Positions 1-7,659 are shown, numbered from the stretch's first letter. The stretch: 35,246 nt of DNA from Mesobacillus subterraneus (GCF_000934845.1 NZ_JXIQ01000100.1:1-35246); one strand, 5' to 3'. Numbers and translations: made by a program. The notes: generated by a model from the sequence alone, not told the origin.

Positions 1-26
1 AACATAATATACGAGGGGGAAAAACG

Positions 27-716
27 ATGAAAAGAATTTGCACATCCTTTCAAGACGCCGTAGCGGATATCCATGATGGAGCAACCTTAATGGTTGGCGG
101 TTTCGGTCTCTGCGGGATTCCTGAAAACGCAATCCTCGCGCTCGTTGAAAAAGGTGTAAAAGACTTGACCGTCATTTCGAATAACTGCGGCGTCGACGAT
201 TGGGGGCTTGGCCTGCTGCTTAAAAATAAGCAGATCAAAAAAATGGTAGGTTCCTATGTGGGCGAAAACAAAGAATTCGAGCGTCAAGTACTCTCTGGCG
301 AAATCGAGGTTGAATTGATTCCACAGGGCACGCTTGCGGAGAAAATTAGGGCCGGTGGTGCCGGTATTCCGGCTTTCTACACGCCGGCGGGTGTAGGAAC
401 GCCAATCGCCGATGGAAAAGAAACCCGCATGTTCAATGGCAAGGAGTATCTTCTTGAAGAATCACTGACAGCAGACTTCAGTATAGTCAGAGCGTGGAAG
501 GGCGATAAAATGGGCAATCTTGTATACCATAAAACGGCAAGGAACTTCAATCCGATGATTGCAGCAGCCGGAAGGGTCACGATTGCCGAAGTAGAGAATC
601 TTTATGAAGTGGGCGAATTGGAACCAAACAGTATCCATACTCCAAGCATTTACGTTCAGACACTGATTGAGGGCAATCAGGAGAAGAGGATTGAAAGGCT
701 TACAGTGAGAAGTTAA
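27..716 (+). CDS. scoA: 3-oxoacid CoA-transferase subunit A
   Basis: Alpha subunit of a succinyl-CoA:3-oxoacid (acetoacetate) CoA-transferase, which moves CoA between acyl-CoA and acetoacetate in the cytoplasm. The 229-residue protein carries the family glycine-rich motif [10 protein letters not shown] at residues 24-33 and has the normal length for a free-standing A subunit. The ATG follows a purine-rich ribosome binding site (gaggggga). scoB starts 29 bp downstream, so the two subunits form an operon. The upstream promoter lies outside the window. Acetoacetate specificity is inferred from family similarity; other short-chain acyl-CoA transferases look alike. Confidence 0.9.
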   Translation: MKRICTSFQDAVADIHDGATLMVGGFGLCGIPENAILALVEKGVKDLTVISNNCGVDDWGLGLLLKNKQIKKMVGSYVGENKEFERQVLSGEIEVELIPQGTLAEKIRAGGAGIPAFYTPAGVGTPIADGKETRMFNGKEYLLEESLTADFSIVRAWKGDKMGNLVYHKTARNFNPMIAAAGRVTIAEVENLYEVGELEPNSIHTPSIYVQTLIEGNQEKRIERLTVRS

Positions 717-745
717 CTCTGGCTGACCATGAAAGGGGAAGGAAT

Positions 746-1414
746 ATGATTAAGAACAAAGGGAATGTCCGGGAAAAAATCGCGCGCCGGGCGGAAAAAG
801 AAATCGAGAACGGCTTTTACGTAAACCTTGGGATTGGGATGCCAACACTTGTAGCAAACTTCCTTTCTGAAGATAAACAGGTCGTTCTCCAGTCGGAAAA
901 CGGACTGCTGGGAATCGGACCTTACCCAACAGAAGAAAACGTTGATCCTGATCTGATCAATGCCGGAAAGGAAACGGTCACCGCCATTCCGGGATCAGCT
1001 TATTTTGACTCTGCTGAATCTTTTGCAATGATTCGCGGAGGGCATATCAATATCGCCATCCTTGGTGGCATGGAAGTCTCTGAAGCTGGTGATCTTGCAA
1101 ACTGGATGATTCCAGGGAAGATGATCAAAGGAATGGGAGGCGCAATGGATCTAGTCCACGGTGCGCGGAAAATCATCGTCATCATGGAGCATGTAAACAA
1201 GAACGGGGAAGCGAAAATCCTCAAGGAATGCAGTCTGCCACTGACAGGGAAAAATGTGGTAAACAGAATCATCACCGACATGGCGGTGATCGACGTGACG
1301 CCATTCGGTCTGAAGCTCGTTGAAGTAGCAACAGGCTACACAGTCGAAGAGGTAATTCAATCAACGCAACCAGAACTGCAGGTGGATGACGCGGTAAAAC
1401 TGGACGCATATTGA
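746..1414 (+). CDS. scoB: 3-oxoacid CoA-transferase subunit B
   Basis: Beta subunit, partner of the preceding scoA product. The catalytic glutamate that forms the glutamyl-CoA thioester is visible in [10 protein letters not shown], as Glu51, near the N terminus as in this family. Length (222 aa) is normal for a B subunit. The ATG is preceded by gaaagggg and aagga. The gene ends in a hairpin terminator at about 1420, so scoAB is a compact two-gene unit. The degradation role (ketone bodies, acetoacetate) is family knowledge, not shown by the sequence. Confidence 0.9.
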   Translation: MIKNKGNVREKIARRAEKEIENGFYVNLGIGMPTLVANFLSEDKQVVLQSENGLLGIGPYPTEENVDPDLINAGKETVTAIPGSAYFDSAESFAMIRGGHINIAILGGMEVSEAGDLANWMIPGKMIKGMGGAMDLVHGARKIIVIMEHVNKNGEAKILKECSLPLTGKNVVNRIITDMAVIDVTPFGLKLVEVATGYTVEEVIQSTQPELQVDDAVKLDAY

Positions 1415-1419
1415 CCACC

Positions 1420-1452
1420 AGGAACGCCTTTAAATTGGGCGTTCCTTCTTTA
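1420..1452 (+). terminator. Rho-independent terminator after scoB
   Basis: The inverted repeat GGAACGCC / GGCGTTCC (1421-1428 and 1438-1445) has a 9-nt loop and is followed by a T-rich tract. It begins 6 bp after the scoB stop. A TATAAT at 1460-1465, just downstream, could be the -10 of the yqkE promoter, but no good -35 at normal spacing is visible. Confidence 0.75.
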
Positions 1453-1530
1453 TAGATGGTATAATCTTTTAACTAAACGGCTTTGCAAAGGAGCCAAACT
1501 TTAAAATGCATAGAACCGAGGGATCCATAA

Positions 1531-1779
1531 GTGAAGAAAAAACAAAAACGCCAGCAGCCAGTTAAAAAAGACGAAAAACCGGCAACATTAGGGGACCTGC
1601 TGAACCAGGATATCATGCAGAAACTAAAAGCCCAGCAACTGCAGCTAAAGGAAGAGGAAGAAAAGCAGAAGCAGGCTGAATTGCAGCGAAAGAAGGAAGA
1701 AAAGCGTCAAAAAGAGAAAAACAAATCGTTTGAAGAACTTCTGTCTGAAAGCGACATGGATTGGAATAAGTTTAAATGA
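1531..1779 (+). CDS. yqkE: YqkE-like small charged protein (DUF3886)
   Basis: An 82-residue, extremely Lys/Glu/Gln-rich soluble protein of unknown function. Residues about 32-70 form a continuous charged helix, probably coiled coil (runs such as KEEEEKQKQAEL). It ends in DMDWNKFK, typical of the YqkE/DUF3886 family as I recall it. It starts at GTG, supported by gaggga about 7 nt upstream. The stop codon overlaps the next ATG (ATGA), so it is translationally coupled to the GrpB-family gene. The name rests on composition and on the position near yqkF, as in B. subtilis. Confidence 0.75.
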   Translation: MKKKQKRQQPVKKDEKPATLGDLLNQDIMQKLKAQQLQLKEEEEKQKQAELQRKKEEKRQKEKNKSFEELLSESDMDWNKFK

Positions 1780-2300
1780 CAAAACGAAGAGTAGAAGTGG
1801 TGGCATATCGTACCGAATGGCCAGCACTTTTTGAACAGGAGAAGCAGCTAATTGGCGAAATTTTTAACTGGAATGGGGCAGAGATCTACCATATCGGCAG
1901 TACATCTGTCCCAGGTTTAAGCGCAAAGCCAATTATCGACATCATGCTGGCTGCAAATAGCCTCGAATTAGTAGAAGAAGCAACACCGGCGCTTGAAGCT
2001 GCTGGATACGCTGCCATGGGAGAAAACGGAATTCAGGAGAGGCGGTATTTCCAAAAAGTCGATGAGAACGGTATTCGGAAAGTGCATCTGCACGCGTTCG
2101 AAAAAGGCAGCGATCAGATATACAGGCATCTTGTTTTCCGTGACTATTTAAGGTTTCATTCAAAAGAAGCGGGAGAATATGCGCGCGTAAAGGAAGAGGC
2201 AGCCCGGAAACATAAAAATGATATCGAATCATATATGGAGACCAAAGCTCCAACGATTATGGAGCTCGAGGAAAAAGCGAAACGCTGGAGGCCATTCTGA
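1776..2300 (+). CDS. GrpB/UPF0157 family nucleotidyltransferase-fold protein
   Basis: A 174-residue GrpB (UPF0157) protein. The family signature is clear: HIGSTSVPGLSAKPIIDIML at residues 39-58, with the GS of the nucleotidyltransferase fold (Gly41-Ser42) and Asp55 as a probable metal ligand. A conserved middle block follows (VHLHAFEKGS, HLVFRDYLRFH). The biochemical role of most family members is unknown. The start codon overlaps the yqkE stop by 4 bp, indicating coupling. B. subtilis has a UPF0157 protein (YqkA) in the same neighbourhood, but I do not assign that name because domain content may differ. Confidence 0.85.
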   Translation: MTKRRVEVVAYRTEWPALFEQEKQLIGEIFNWNGAEIYHIGSTSVPGLSAKPIIDIMLAANSLELVEEATPALEAAGYAAMGENGIQERRYFQKVDENGIRKVHLHAFEKGSDQIYRHLVFRDYLRFHSKEAGEYARVKEEAARKHKNDIESYMETKAPTIMELEEKAKRWRPF

Positions 2301-2308
2301 AGCATGTT

Positions 2309-3097
2309 TTGCTTCCGATGCTATGGGGCAAATTAAGTAAAAATAGCAAAGGGGAAGGTTTTGTGGTCTTCACAACTTTTTTACTGGCAGCAGGCTTCGT
2401 TGCCATTCATCTATTTTCCAGATATTTGCCGTTTCTTGGGAATGTACCAAGAAGCAAGTTGCTCTCAGCTGCCGGTGGCATTTCCGTGGCATATGTTTTC
2501 ATCCATCTGCTCCCTGAATTAAATAAACATATCGAGATCCTCGATCGTAATATTCAAACAGAAGCGCTCAAGTTCTTTGAAAACCATACCTATATTGTTG
2601 CAATGCTTGGGTTGGCCTTTTTTTACGGAATGGAGCGCATGGCAAAAAGATCAAAGAAAAAGCAGCAGAAAGAGAATAATTTAAACCACGCATCAACAGG
2701 CGTGTTCTGGATTCATATAACGTCCTTTTTCCTTTACAACGGGTTGATCGGCTATCTATTGCTGCATGGAGAACAGGGATCCATCAAAGGCCTGCTTTTG
2801 TACTTCTTCGCCCTTGGCGTCCACTTCATCACAAGTGACCATTCTCTCAGGGAGATACATAAGGAGGTTTACGACAGAATCGGTAGATGGCTGCTGGCGG
2901 GAGCGATCATCGCTGGATGGGCCATCGGAATCATGGTGGAGGTCAATGAAAACATCATTGCGGTTTTATTTGCTTTACTCGCAGGTGGAATCATTTTGAA
3001 TGTCATGAAGGAGGAGCTTCCTGAGGAGCGGGAAAGCAATTTTTGGGCGTTCGCGGCTGGAATGGGAGCTTATACCATTCTGCTGATGCTGTCTTAG
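2309..3097 (+). CDS. Multi-pass membrane protein with a ZIP-like motif
   Basis: Not a protein I can name. 262 residues with about seven hydrophobic segments. The second contains IHLLPE, which resembles the HLLPE motif of a transmembrane helix in ZIP-family metal transporters. A Lys/Arg-rich loop (RMAKRSKKKQQK) separates the two halves, as in ZIP proteins, but the canonical later HxxxDG and HExP motifs are absent; instead there is GVHFITSDHSLREIH. A distant ZIP-like or metal-related membrane protein is therefore only a suggestion. The start is uncertain: TTG at 2309 lies 8 bp after the previous stop, ATG at 2318 and GTG at 2363 are alternatives, and none has a strong ribosome binding site. Confidence 0.7.
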   Translation: MLPMLWGKLSKNSKGEGFVVFTTFLLAAGFVAIHLFSRYLPFLGNVPRSKLLSAAGGISVAYVFIHLLPELNKHIEILDRNIQTEALKFFENHTYIVAMLGLAFFYGMERMAKRSKKKQQKENNLNHASTGVFWIHITSFFLYNGLIGYLLLHGEQGSIKGLLLYFFALGVHFITSDHSLREIHKEVYDRIGRWLLAGAIIAGWAIGIMVEVNENIIAVLFALLAGGIILNVMKEELPEERESNFWAFAAGMGAYTILLMLS

Positions 3098-3117
3098 CCA
3101 GTGAGAAACGCTAAGGC

Positions 3118-3146
3118 AAAAAAGGACATACTCGGCGAATATGTCC
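3118..3146 (-). terminator. Terminator of the minus-strand yqkF
   Basis: GGACATA (3124-3130) and TATGTCC (3140-3146) form a perfect 7-bp stem with a 9-nt loop. Six A on the plus strand (3118-3123) become the U tract when read on the minus strand. It lies just past the yqkF stop. Confidence 0.65.
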
Positions 3147-3158
3147 CCAACTTGCTGA

Positions 3159-4070
3159 CTATCGATGCTGATCATAAGAATTGGCTTTCGTGAGCGTTTT
3201 AATCAAATGAATTTCTTCCGCAGAAAGTGGATTGGCGCTTGCCGCCCGCGCAGTTTCTTTTATTTGCTCTGGGCTGCTTGCCCCGACGACAATCGAGGCA
3301 ATAGCCGGATCTGCTAGATTATATTGAATCGCTGCTTCTGTAAGAGTATGGGAAGAAGCCAGTTTTTCTTTCAGTAGCGGCAATATTTTCGTTAATTCAC
3401 CATAGCTATAATCAAGATACCCGTTGGAGGGCACCTTTTCCAACAGCCTGTCGCTCAGCATCCCTTTCGCTACCGTTCCTCGGGTAACAACGCTGATCCC
3501 TTTTTCATCAAGAAAAGGGAGCACTTCTTCTTCCGGACGTCTGTCAAGCATGCTGTATTGCATCATGACGGAGACAATATTGGAATTTTGGGCATACGCA
3601 CGAATGACATTCGGTCTGATGGAGGAAATACCATAATGCTTTATAAAGCCTTCAGCTGTTAACTCTTCGAAAGCCTCAATTGTTTCGTCAATTGGATCCT
3701 CAAGCGTTCCTCCGTGAAGCTGATAGAGATCGATATAATCGGTATTCAATCTTTTCAGGCTTTGTTTGACTGCCTCTTTGATATGTTTTTTTGAGGGATC
3801 CCATGTCCAGCTGTCCCTTGTCTCGGTCCAGCGATTTCCGGCTTTAGTGGCAATGACAACCTGGTCTCTGACAGTCCGAAGTGCCTGTCCGACGATCTTT
3901 TCATTTTCTCCAAAGTCGTATAAATCGGCGGTGTCAAAATAATTGATCCCTTCCTCGAGGGCAGCTTCAACCACAGCCTGTGCCTTGGCGGAATTTGTAC
4001 CAAGTGACATGCAGCCAAGCCCGATTTCACTAACAAATAATCCAGATGAGCCTAATTGCCGTTTTTCCAT
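3159..4070 (-). CDS. yqkF: Aldo/keto reductase YqkF
   Basis: NAD(P)H-dependent aldo/keto reductase of unknown physiological substrate; a (beta/alpha)8 barrel. The catalytic tetrad is visible, counting from the chosen start: Asp46 and Tyr51 (FDTADLY), Lys76 (VIATK) and His119 (LYQLHG). 303 aa is normal for the family. The reading frame extends upstream to 4103, but the ATG at 4070 has ggaggg 5 nt away and gives the family N terminus MEKRQLGSSG. A plausible SigA promoter (TTGAAT at 4126-4131, 16-bp spacer, GATAAA at 4104-4109, minus strand) precedes it, but no terminator separates it from mciZ, so co-transcription is possible. Confidence 0.88.
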   Translation of the reverse strand: MEKRQLGSSGLFVSEIGLGCMSLGTNSAKAQAVVEAALEEGINYFDTADLYDFGENEKIVGQALRTVRDQVVIATKAGNRWTETRDSWTWDPSKKHIKEAVKQSLKRLNTDYIDLYQLHGGTLEDPIDETIEAFEELTAEGFIKHYGISSIRPNVIRAYAQNSNIVSVMMQYSMLDRRPEEEVLPFLDEKGISVVTRGTVAKGMLSDRLLEKVPSNGYLDYSYGELTKILPLLKEKLASSHTLTEAAIQYNLADPAIASIVVGASSPEQIKETARAASANPLSAEEIHLIKTLTKANSYDQHR

Positions 4071-4131
4071 TCCATCCCTCCGTTGTATGAATAATACCTC
4101 CATTTTATCGGAAGGGGAGGTGTGAATTCAA

Positions 4132-4278
4132 CTAATCAGAACGGCCCACTGGCTGATGAACTGTTTTCAGCCAGTCTTTCACCAGGACATGCTGTTTGCC
4201 GTACTCTTTTAAAATCGCTTTAATTTCCCACGCTTTTCCAGCAATCGTGATCCCTTGACCGTGCACGTACACTTTCAT
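4132..4278 (-). CDS. mciZ: MciZ, mother-cell inhibitor of FtsZ
   Basis: A 48-residue peptide closely resembling B. subtilis MciZ (40 aa), which binds the C-terminal domain of FtsZ and blocks Z-ring formation in the mother cell after asymmetric division. The shared block is GKAWEIKAILKEYG, followed by VKDWLK; the B. subtilis form, as I recall it, has GKAWEIRAKLKEYG and VKDWISK. The tail is about 8 residues longer here. ATG at 4278 has gaggag 7 nt upstream; a second ATG at 4284 is too close to that site. It is divergent from nudF, the same context as in B. subtilis, and has a SigE-type -10 upstream. A longer reading frame to 4413 has no support. Confidence 0.88.
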   Translation of the reverse strand: MKVYVHGQGITIAGKAWEIKAILKEYGKQHVLVKDWLKTVHQPVGRSD

Positions 4279-4309
4279 TGCCATACTCCTCTCAAATAAG
4301 TATGGTAAA

Positions 4310-4317
4310 ATTGTATG
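4310..4317 (-). promoter_or_regulatory. Candidate SigE -10 element of mciZ
   Basis: On the minus strand the sequence reads CATACAAT, an exact match to the SigE -10 consensus CATACAnT, about 31 bp upstream of the mciZ start. The -35 at the expected spacing is weak (TCTAATC). mciZ is known to be SigE-dependent in B. subtilis, which supports the call. Confidence 0.55.
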
Positions 4318-4354
4318 AGCGTTTGATATTGGATTAGAACAGGGGGGAACTCGA

Positions 4355-4906
4355 ATGAAATCTCTTGAAGAAAAAACATTGAAAACAAAAAAAATCTTTA
4401 CAGGAAAAGTCATTAGCCTACAGGTAGATGAGGTAGAATTGCCGAACGGGAAAACATCTCAACGCGAAATCGTCAAGCATCCAGGGGCGGTGGCTGTGAT
4501 TCCGGTTACTGCTGACAATAAAATTGTCATGGTCGAACAATACAGAAAGGCTCTTGAAAGGACGATTATCGAAATACCGGCCGGCAAGCTAGAGGCTGGT
4601 GAAAAACCCGAGATATGTGCTGCCCGAGAGCTGGAAGAAGAAACTGGTTATGAATGTGCCAGCATGGATTGGCTGATTTCCTTCTATACCTCTCCAGGCT
4701 TCGCCGATGAAATTATTCATATCTATAAGGCAACTGGGCTCGTGAAAAAAGACAATCCAGCAGCAGCCGACGAGGACGAATTTGTCAATTTGATGGAAGT
4801 GAGTCTGGAAGAAGCGGCGCAGCTGATAACGGAACAAAAAATTTATGATGCAAAAACAGCATATGCCGTTCAATACTTGCAACTGCAAGAGAAATTGGGT
4901 AAATAA
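4355..4906 (+). CDS. nudF: ADP-ribose pyrophosphatase (Nudix hydrolase)
   Basis: Hydrolyses ADP-ribose to AMP and ribose 5-phosphate; a cytoplasmic housekeeping Nudix enzyme. The Nudix box is complete: Gly77, Glu83, then REL-EEETGY at residues 91-99, fitting GX5EX7REUXEEXGU. The upstream block EQYRKALERTIIEIPAGK is typical of ADP-ribose pyrophosphatases. 183 aa is normal length. A strong aggggg site precedes the ATG. It is divergent from mciZ; no clear terminator follows before spoIIM. Confidence 0.92.
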   Translation: MKSLEEKTLKTKKIFTGKVISLQVDEVELPNGKTSQREIVKHPGAVAVIPVTADNKIVMVEQYRKALERTIIEIPAGKLEAGEKPEICAARELEEETGYECASMDWLISFYTSPGFADEIIHIYKATGLVKKDNPAAADEDEFVNLMEVSLEEAAQLITEQKIYDAKTAYAVQYLQLQEKLGK

Positions 4907-5000
4907 ATAGTCACTTGAAAATAGTACACAGATTTTATTTAGTTCTTCTTCCTCGGTAACTGCATATGATGGTAGTAATCAATATGCAGGAGGAAAAGAG

Positions 5001-5642
5001 ATGAAGAAACGAAGGTACCAGGACGTCGCAGTAAATCATTTACGAGAATATTCCTCTATTTATCTTTTTGTCATTGTCCTTTTTCTGATGGGGGTCATCT
5101 TTGGGGCAGTGATTGTGAATAGTCTTAGTTTCACGCAAAAGGAAGATTTATTCTATTATCTTTCCCAGTTTTTTGGACAGGCTGCTTCCGGTAAAGTAGC
5201 GGATGGAAGGGATTTATTTTTACAAAGCTTTATGCATAATGGCAAGTTCATTGGCCTAATATGGATTTTAGGAGTTTCGATCATTGGCCTGCCAGTTATC
5301 CTGGTCCTTTTATTTATGAAAGGGATGGTGGTTGGTTTTACCGTCGGATTTCTCGTAAATCAAATGCAGTGGGACGGTTTCTTGCTGTCTTTTGTATCGA
5401 TCCTCCCGCAAAACTTCATCATTATCCCGGTTTTTATTATTACTGCAGCGATGGCAGTGACATTTTCTTTAAAAATGATCAAGAATCAATTCATGAAAAA
5501 AATCAGCCAGCCGATCATGCCTTCCTTTTTTAGGTATATCTTTTCCTTTCTAGCAGCACTCGTCTTTCTGGCGATGGCAGCAGCAATCGAGGCATATTTA
5601 TCTCCGGCAGCATTGAAGGCAGTTATCAATTCATTAAATTAA
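5001..5642 (+). CDS. spoIIM: Stage II sporulation protein M
   Basis: Membrane component of the SpoIIDMP complex, which degrades and remodels peptidoglycan at the engulfing septum; made in the mother cell under SigE. 213 residues, matching the family, with five or so transmembrane segments (residues about 20-42, 78-102, 107-125, 130-155, 178-205) and a basic N terminus (MKKRRYQD). The ATG follows aggaggaaaag. The position between nudF and fur agrees with B. subtilis. I could not find a convincing SigE promoter with both elements in the 94 bp upstream (CATATGAT at about 4964 is only a partial match). Confidence 0.9.
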   Translation: MKKRRYQDVAVNHLREYSSIYLFVIVLFLMGVIFGAVIVNSLSFTQKEDLFYYLSQFFGQAASGKVADGRDLFLQSFMHNGKFIGLIWILGVSIIGLPVILVLLFMKGMVVGFTVGFLVNQMQWDGFLLSFVSILPQNFIIIPVFIITAAMAVTFSLKMIKNQFMKKISQPIMPSFFRYIFSFLAALVFLAMAAAIEAYLSPAALKAVINSLN

Positions 5643-5657
5643 AATGAATATTAAATG

Positions 5658-5671
5658 ACAATAGTTATTGT
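5658..5671. promoter_or_regulatory. Inverted repeat upstream of fur, possible PerR/Fur box
   Basis: ACAATA-GT-TATTGT is a dyad 23 bp upstream of the fur -35. The wider 15-mer TGACAATAGTTATTG resembles the 7-1-7 PerR/Fur box at 9-10 of 14 positions. In B. subtilis, fur is under PerR control, so this is a reasonable operator candidate, not a proven one. Confidence 0.35.
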
Positions 5672-5694
5672 TTCTTCATTGTAATTATTTTATT

Positions 5695-5722
5695 TTGAAT
5701 CTCCTTTCCGTTCTGATATAAT
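5695..5722 (+). promoter_or_regulatory. SigA promoter of fur
   Basis: TTGAAT (5695-5700), 16-bp spacer, perfect TATAAT (5717-5722), ending 36 bp before the fur start codon. Confidence 0.7.
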
Positions 5723-5757
5723 AAAAGAACAGTGGCGGGGGAGTGAGAACTATCGAA

Positions 5758-6216
5758 ATGGAAAACAGAATCGAGAGAATCAAGAAACAGCTGCATTCGT
5801 CCAGCTATAAATTAACGCCGCAACGCGAGTCTACCGTTCGCGTATTGCTTGAACATGAAGAAGACCACTTGAGTGCGGAAGATGTTTATTTGCTTGTCAA
5901 AGAGAAATCTCCTGAAATCGGACTGGCGACAGTATATCGAACACTTGAACTGCTAACTGAACTGAAAATTGTAGATAAAATCAATTTCGGGGATGGTGTG
6001 TCCCGATATGATCTCCGCCAGGAAGGCGCCGCCCATTTCCATCATCACCTTGTCTGCATTGAGTGCGGAGCTGTAGATGAAATTCAGGATGATCTTCTGG
6101 AAGACGTAGAAGAAATTGTGGAACGAGACTGGAACTTTAAGATTAAAGACCACCGCTTGACTTTCCATGGCATTTGTTATAGATGCCAAGAGAAAAATAC
6201 GGCAGAAACAGAATAA
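5758..6216 (+). CDS. fur: Ferric uptake regulator Fur
   Basis: Fe(II)-dependent repressor of iron uptake genes. 152 residues: N-terminal winged helix (YKLTPQRE, then the recognition region IGLATVYRTLELL) and a C-terminal dimerisation domain with the His-rich metal site HFHHHLVC. Structural-zinc cysteine pairs CIEC and CYRC are both present. I chose ATG 5758 (MENRIERIKK), which matches the B. subtilis N terminus; a GTG at 5743 in the same frame would add five residues. It has its own SigA promoter and terminator, so it is monocistronic. Confidence 0.95.
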   Translation: MENRIERIKKQLHSSSYKLTPQRESTVRVLLEHEEDHLSAEDVYLLVKEKSPEIGLATVYRTLELLTELKIVDKINFGDGVSRYDLRQEGAAHFHHHLVCIECGAVDEIQDDLLEDVEEIVERDWNFKIKDHRLTFHGICYRCQEKNTAETE

Positions 6217-6224
6217 ATTCAACG

Positions 6225-6256
6225 CCCTTTTTTCCAATGGAGAAAGGGTTTTTTAT
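6225..6256 (+). terminator. Terminator after fur
   Basis: CCCTTT pairs with AAAGGG, extended by TCC/GGA near a short loop, and is followed by six T. It starts 8 bp after the fur stop. Confidence 0.8.
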
Positions 6257-6312
6257 TTATCAGGTATAATTCTTGTCCAAATTGACATACAGATTAATAA
6301 ATAAGTCATATG

Positions 6313-6331
6313 AACAGAGAATATCTCTGTT
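6313..6331. repeat. Perfect dyad upstream of yqzK
   Basis: AACAGAGA, 3-bp centre ATA, TCTCTGTT: a perfect 8+8 inverted repeat in the leader of yqzK-xerD, with TTGACA (6282-6287) about 25 bp upstream. It has no T tract, so it looks more like an operator or RNA hairpin than a terminator. Confidence 0.5.
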
Positions 6332-6354
6332 AAAACAAGTATGGGGGCAAGAAA

Positions 6355-6582
6355 ATGAAATCATGGTTTGAATTGGTTATGCATACATTAAAAGTATTCA
6401 TTTTGTTTACTGGATGCACGATTCTATTTTATTATGGTATCATGTGGGTGAACGAAGAATATGAAAGTTATCACCGGTATGACACACCGGAAGGAGCAGC
6501 GATCAAAGTATCGGGCACGTTAAATAAAAATGAAACAAGCATGCTTGATAGGCTGAAACTGTTTTATCTGAATGGAGAGTAA
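6355..6582 (+). CDS. yqzK: YqzK-like membrane-anchored small protein (DUF4227)
   Basis: 75 residues, one transmembrane segment (about residues 9-29, [21 protein letters not shown]), then a short outward tail ([14 protein letters not shown]). The DUF4227 assignment is from the TM plus YDTPEG pattern and the conserved fur-yqzK-xerD order. Function unknown. The ATG follows tatggggg. The stop lies 5 bp before xerD, so the two are probably co-transcribed and coupled. Confidence 0.8.
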   Translation: MKSWFELVMHTLKVFILFTGCTILFYYGIMWVNEEYESYHRYDTPEGAAIKVSGTLNKNETSMLDRLKLFYLNGE

Positions 6583-6587
6583 TAGAA

Positions 6588-7481
6588 ATGGAAGACAGGT
6601 TGGATGACTTTATCCATTTTCTCGTTGTTGAAAAGGGACTAGCAAAAAATACAATTATAGCCTATAAACGCGATTTGAATAGTTATATTCATTATTTGAA
6701 CAACGTGGAACAGCTTGGAGATTTGAATGGAGTTCAGCGACCACAGATTGTTCATTTCCTTAAATTTTTAAAAGACAGTGGTAAATCCTCGAAGACGCTG
6801 GCCAGGCATATTGCTTCCATCCGGGCTTTCCATCATTTCCTCCTGCGGGAAAAGGCAGTTGACCATGATCCGACTGTCCATATCGAAAGTCCCCAGCATG
6901 AACGCTCTTTGCCTAATGTGCTGAGTATGGAGGAGGTCGAGACGCTGCTTGAAAGCCCGAAACTTACCGGCCCGTTCGGCTATCGAGACAAAGCAATGCT
7001 CGAGATGATGTACGCTACGGGAATGCGTGTCAGTGAACTGATCGGACTACAATTGTCCGATGTGCACCTGACGATGGGATTTGTCCGTTGCATGGGCAAA
7101 GGGAGCAAGGAAAGAATTATTCCAATCGGAAAGACAGCCTCGGATGCGATCGAAGAATATCTCGAAAAAGGAAGACCAAAACTGAAAGCGAAGACATATA
7201 AGGAAGACGCTTTATTCTTAAACCATCATGGAAAAGGATTGACACGACAAGGGTTCTGGAAAATCCTCAAGCGGCTGACAGCTGAAGCAGGGATCGAGAA
7301 AGAATTGACACCGCATACGCTGCGGCATTCCTTTGCAACTCATCTGCTTGAAAATGGTGCAGACCTTCGCGCAGTCCAGGAAATGTTGGGACATGCTGAT
7401 ATTTCAACGACGCAAATCTATACTCATGTAACAAAGATGAGATTGAAGGATGTATATACGAAATTCCATCCTCGTGCCTAG
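6588..7481 (+). CDS. xerD: Site-specific tyrosine recombinase XerD
   Basis: Resolves chromosome dimers at dif together with XerC/CodV. 297 residues: N-terminal SAM-like core-binding domain (about 1-90) and C-terminal catalytic domain. Active-site residues are all seen: Arg147 (TGMRVSEL), Lys171 (GKGSKER), His243 and Arg246 (HTLRH), His269 (LGHADI) and the nucleophile Tyr278 (TQIYTH). The length and fur-yqzK-xerD order match B. subtilis XerD (RipX), which distinguishes it from an integrase of a mobile element. A hairpin at 7528 ends the unit. Confidence 0.93.
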   Translation: MEDRLDDFIHFLVVEKGLAKNTIIAYKRDLNSYIHYLNNVEQLGDLNGVQRPQIVHFLKFLKDSGKSSKTLARHIASIRAFHHFLLREKAVDHDPTVHIESPQHERSLPNVLSMEEVETLLESPKLTGPFGYRDKAMLEMMYATGMRVSELIGLQLSDVHLTMGFVRCMGKGSKERIIPIGKTASDAIEEYLEKGRPKLKAKTYKEDALFLNHHGKGLTRQGFWKILKRLTAEAGIEKELTPHTLRHSFATHLLENGADLRAVQEMLGHADISTTQIYTHVTKMRLKDVYTKFHPRA

Positions 7482-7527
7482 GGTGATGGGTTGAATTTGA
7501 GTTTGGCTTTTATCCGAAGAGTGAGTA

Positions 7528-7577
7528 AGGAGTCACAGATACACTTCACTGACATGCTGGTACGACTCCTCTTTTTT
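7528..7577 (+). terminator. Probable terminator after xerD
   Basis: AGGAGTC (7528-7534) and GACTCCT (7564-7570) can form a 7-bp stem with a long 29-nt loop, followed by CTTTTTT. The long loop lowers confidence. Confidence 0.5.
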
Positions 7578-7591
7578 GGGTGCTTTTTAAC

Positions 7592-7621
7592 TTGTTTTTT
7601 TTACTGGATTTTTAGTATAAT
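7592..7621 (+). promoter_or_regulatory. SigA promoter of the drm-punA-pdp operon
   Basis: TTGTTT (7592-7597), 18-bp spacer, TATAAT (7616-7621). About 100 bp of leader follows before drm, and it holds two operator-like sequences. Confidence 0.6.
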
Positions 7622-7626
7622 CAAGA

Positions 7627-7642
7627 TGTCAGACTTCCGACA
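7627..7642. promoter_or_regulatory. Dyad in the drm leader, possible nucleoside-operon operator
   Basis: TGTCAGACTTCCGACA is an imperfect palindrome (6 of 8 positions symmetric) lying just after the -10, where a repressor would block initiation. No regulator is identified from the sequence. Confidence 0.3.
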
Positions 7643-7644
7643 AA

Positions 7645-7659
7645 TGTAAACGGTTATCA
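7645..7659. promoter_or_regulatory. cre-like site in the drm leader
   Basis: TGTAAACGGTTATCA has the TGTAAACG left half of a CcpA cre site, but the right half is displaced by one base. Catabolite repression of the B. subtilis drm operon is, to my recollection, established, so a CcpA role is plausible. Confidence 0.35.

Noticed and set aside
1506-1565. 19-codon ORF overlapping the yqkE start, possible leader peptide
   Set aside because: The aaaggag site is about 11 nt away and the sequence is better explained as the yqkE leader; no attenuator hairpin seen.
1942-2253. 103-codon minus-strand ORF
   Set aside because: Shadow of the GrpB-family gene, with no ribosome binding site and no family resemblance.
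4082-4089. CATACAAC on the minus strand as a SigE -10 for yqkF
   Set aside because: A start site there would fall inside the yqkF ribosome binding site, leaving no usable leader.
4941-4972. SigE promoter for spoIIM
   Set aside because: CATATGAT matches the -10 only partly and no -35 exists at 13-14 bp.
6588-7481. Tyrosine recombinase as sign of a mobile element
   Set aside because: Context (fur-yqzK upstream) and length identify chromosomal XerD; no attachment repeats or phage genes nearby.
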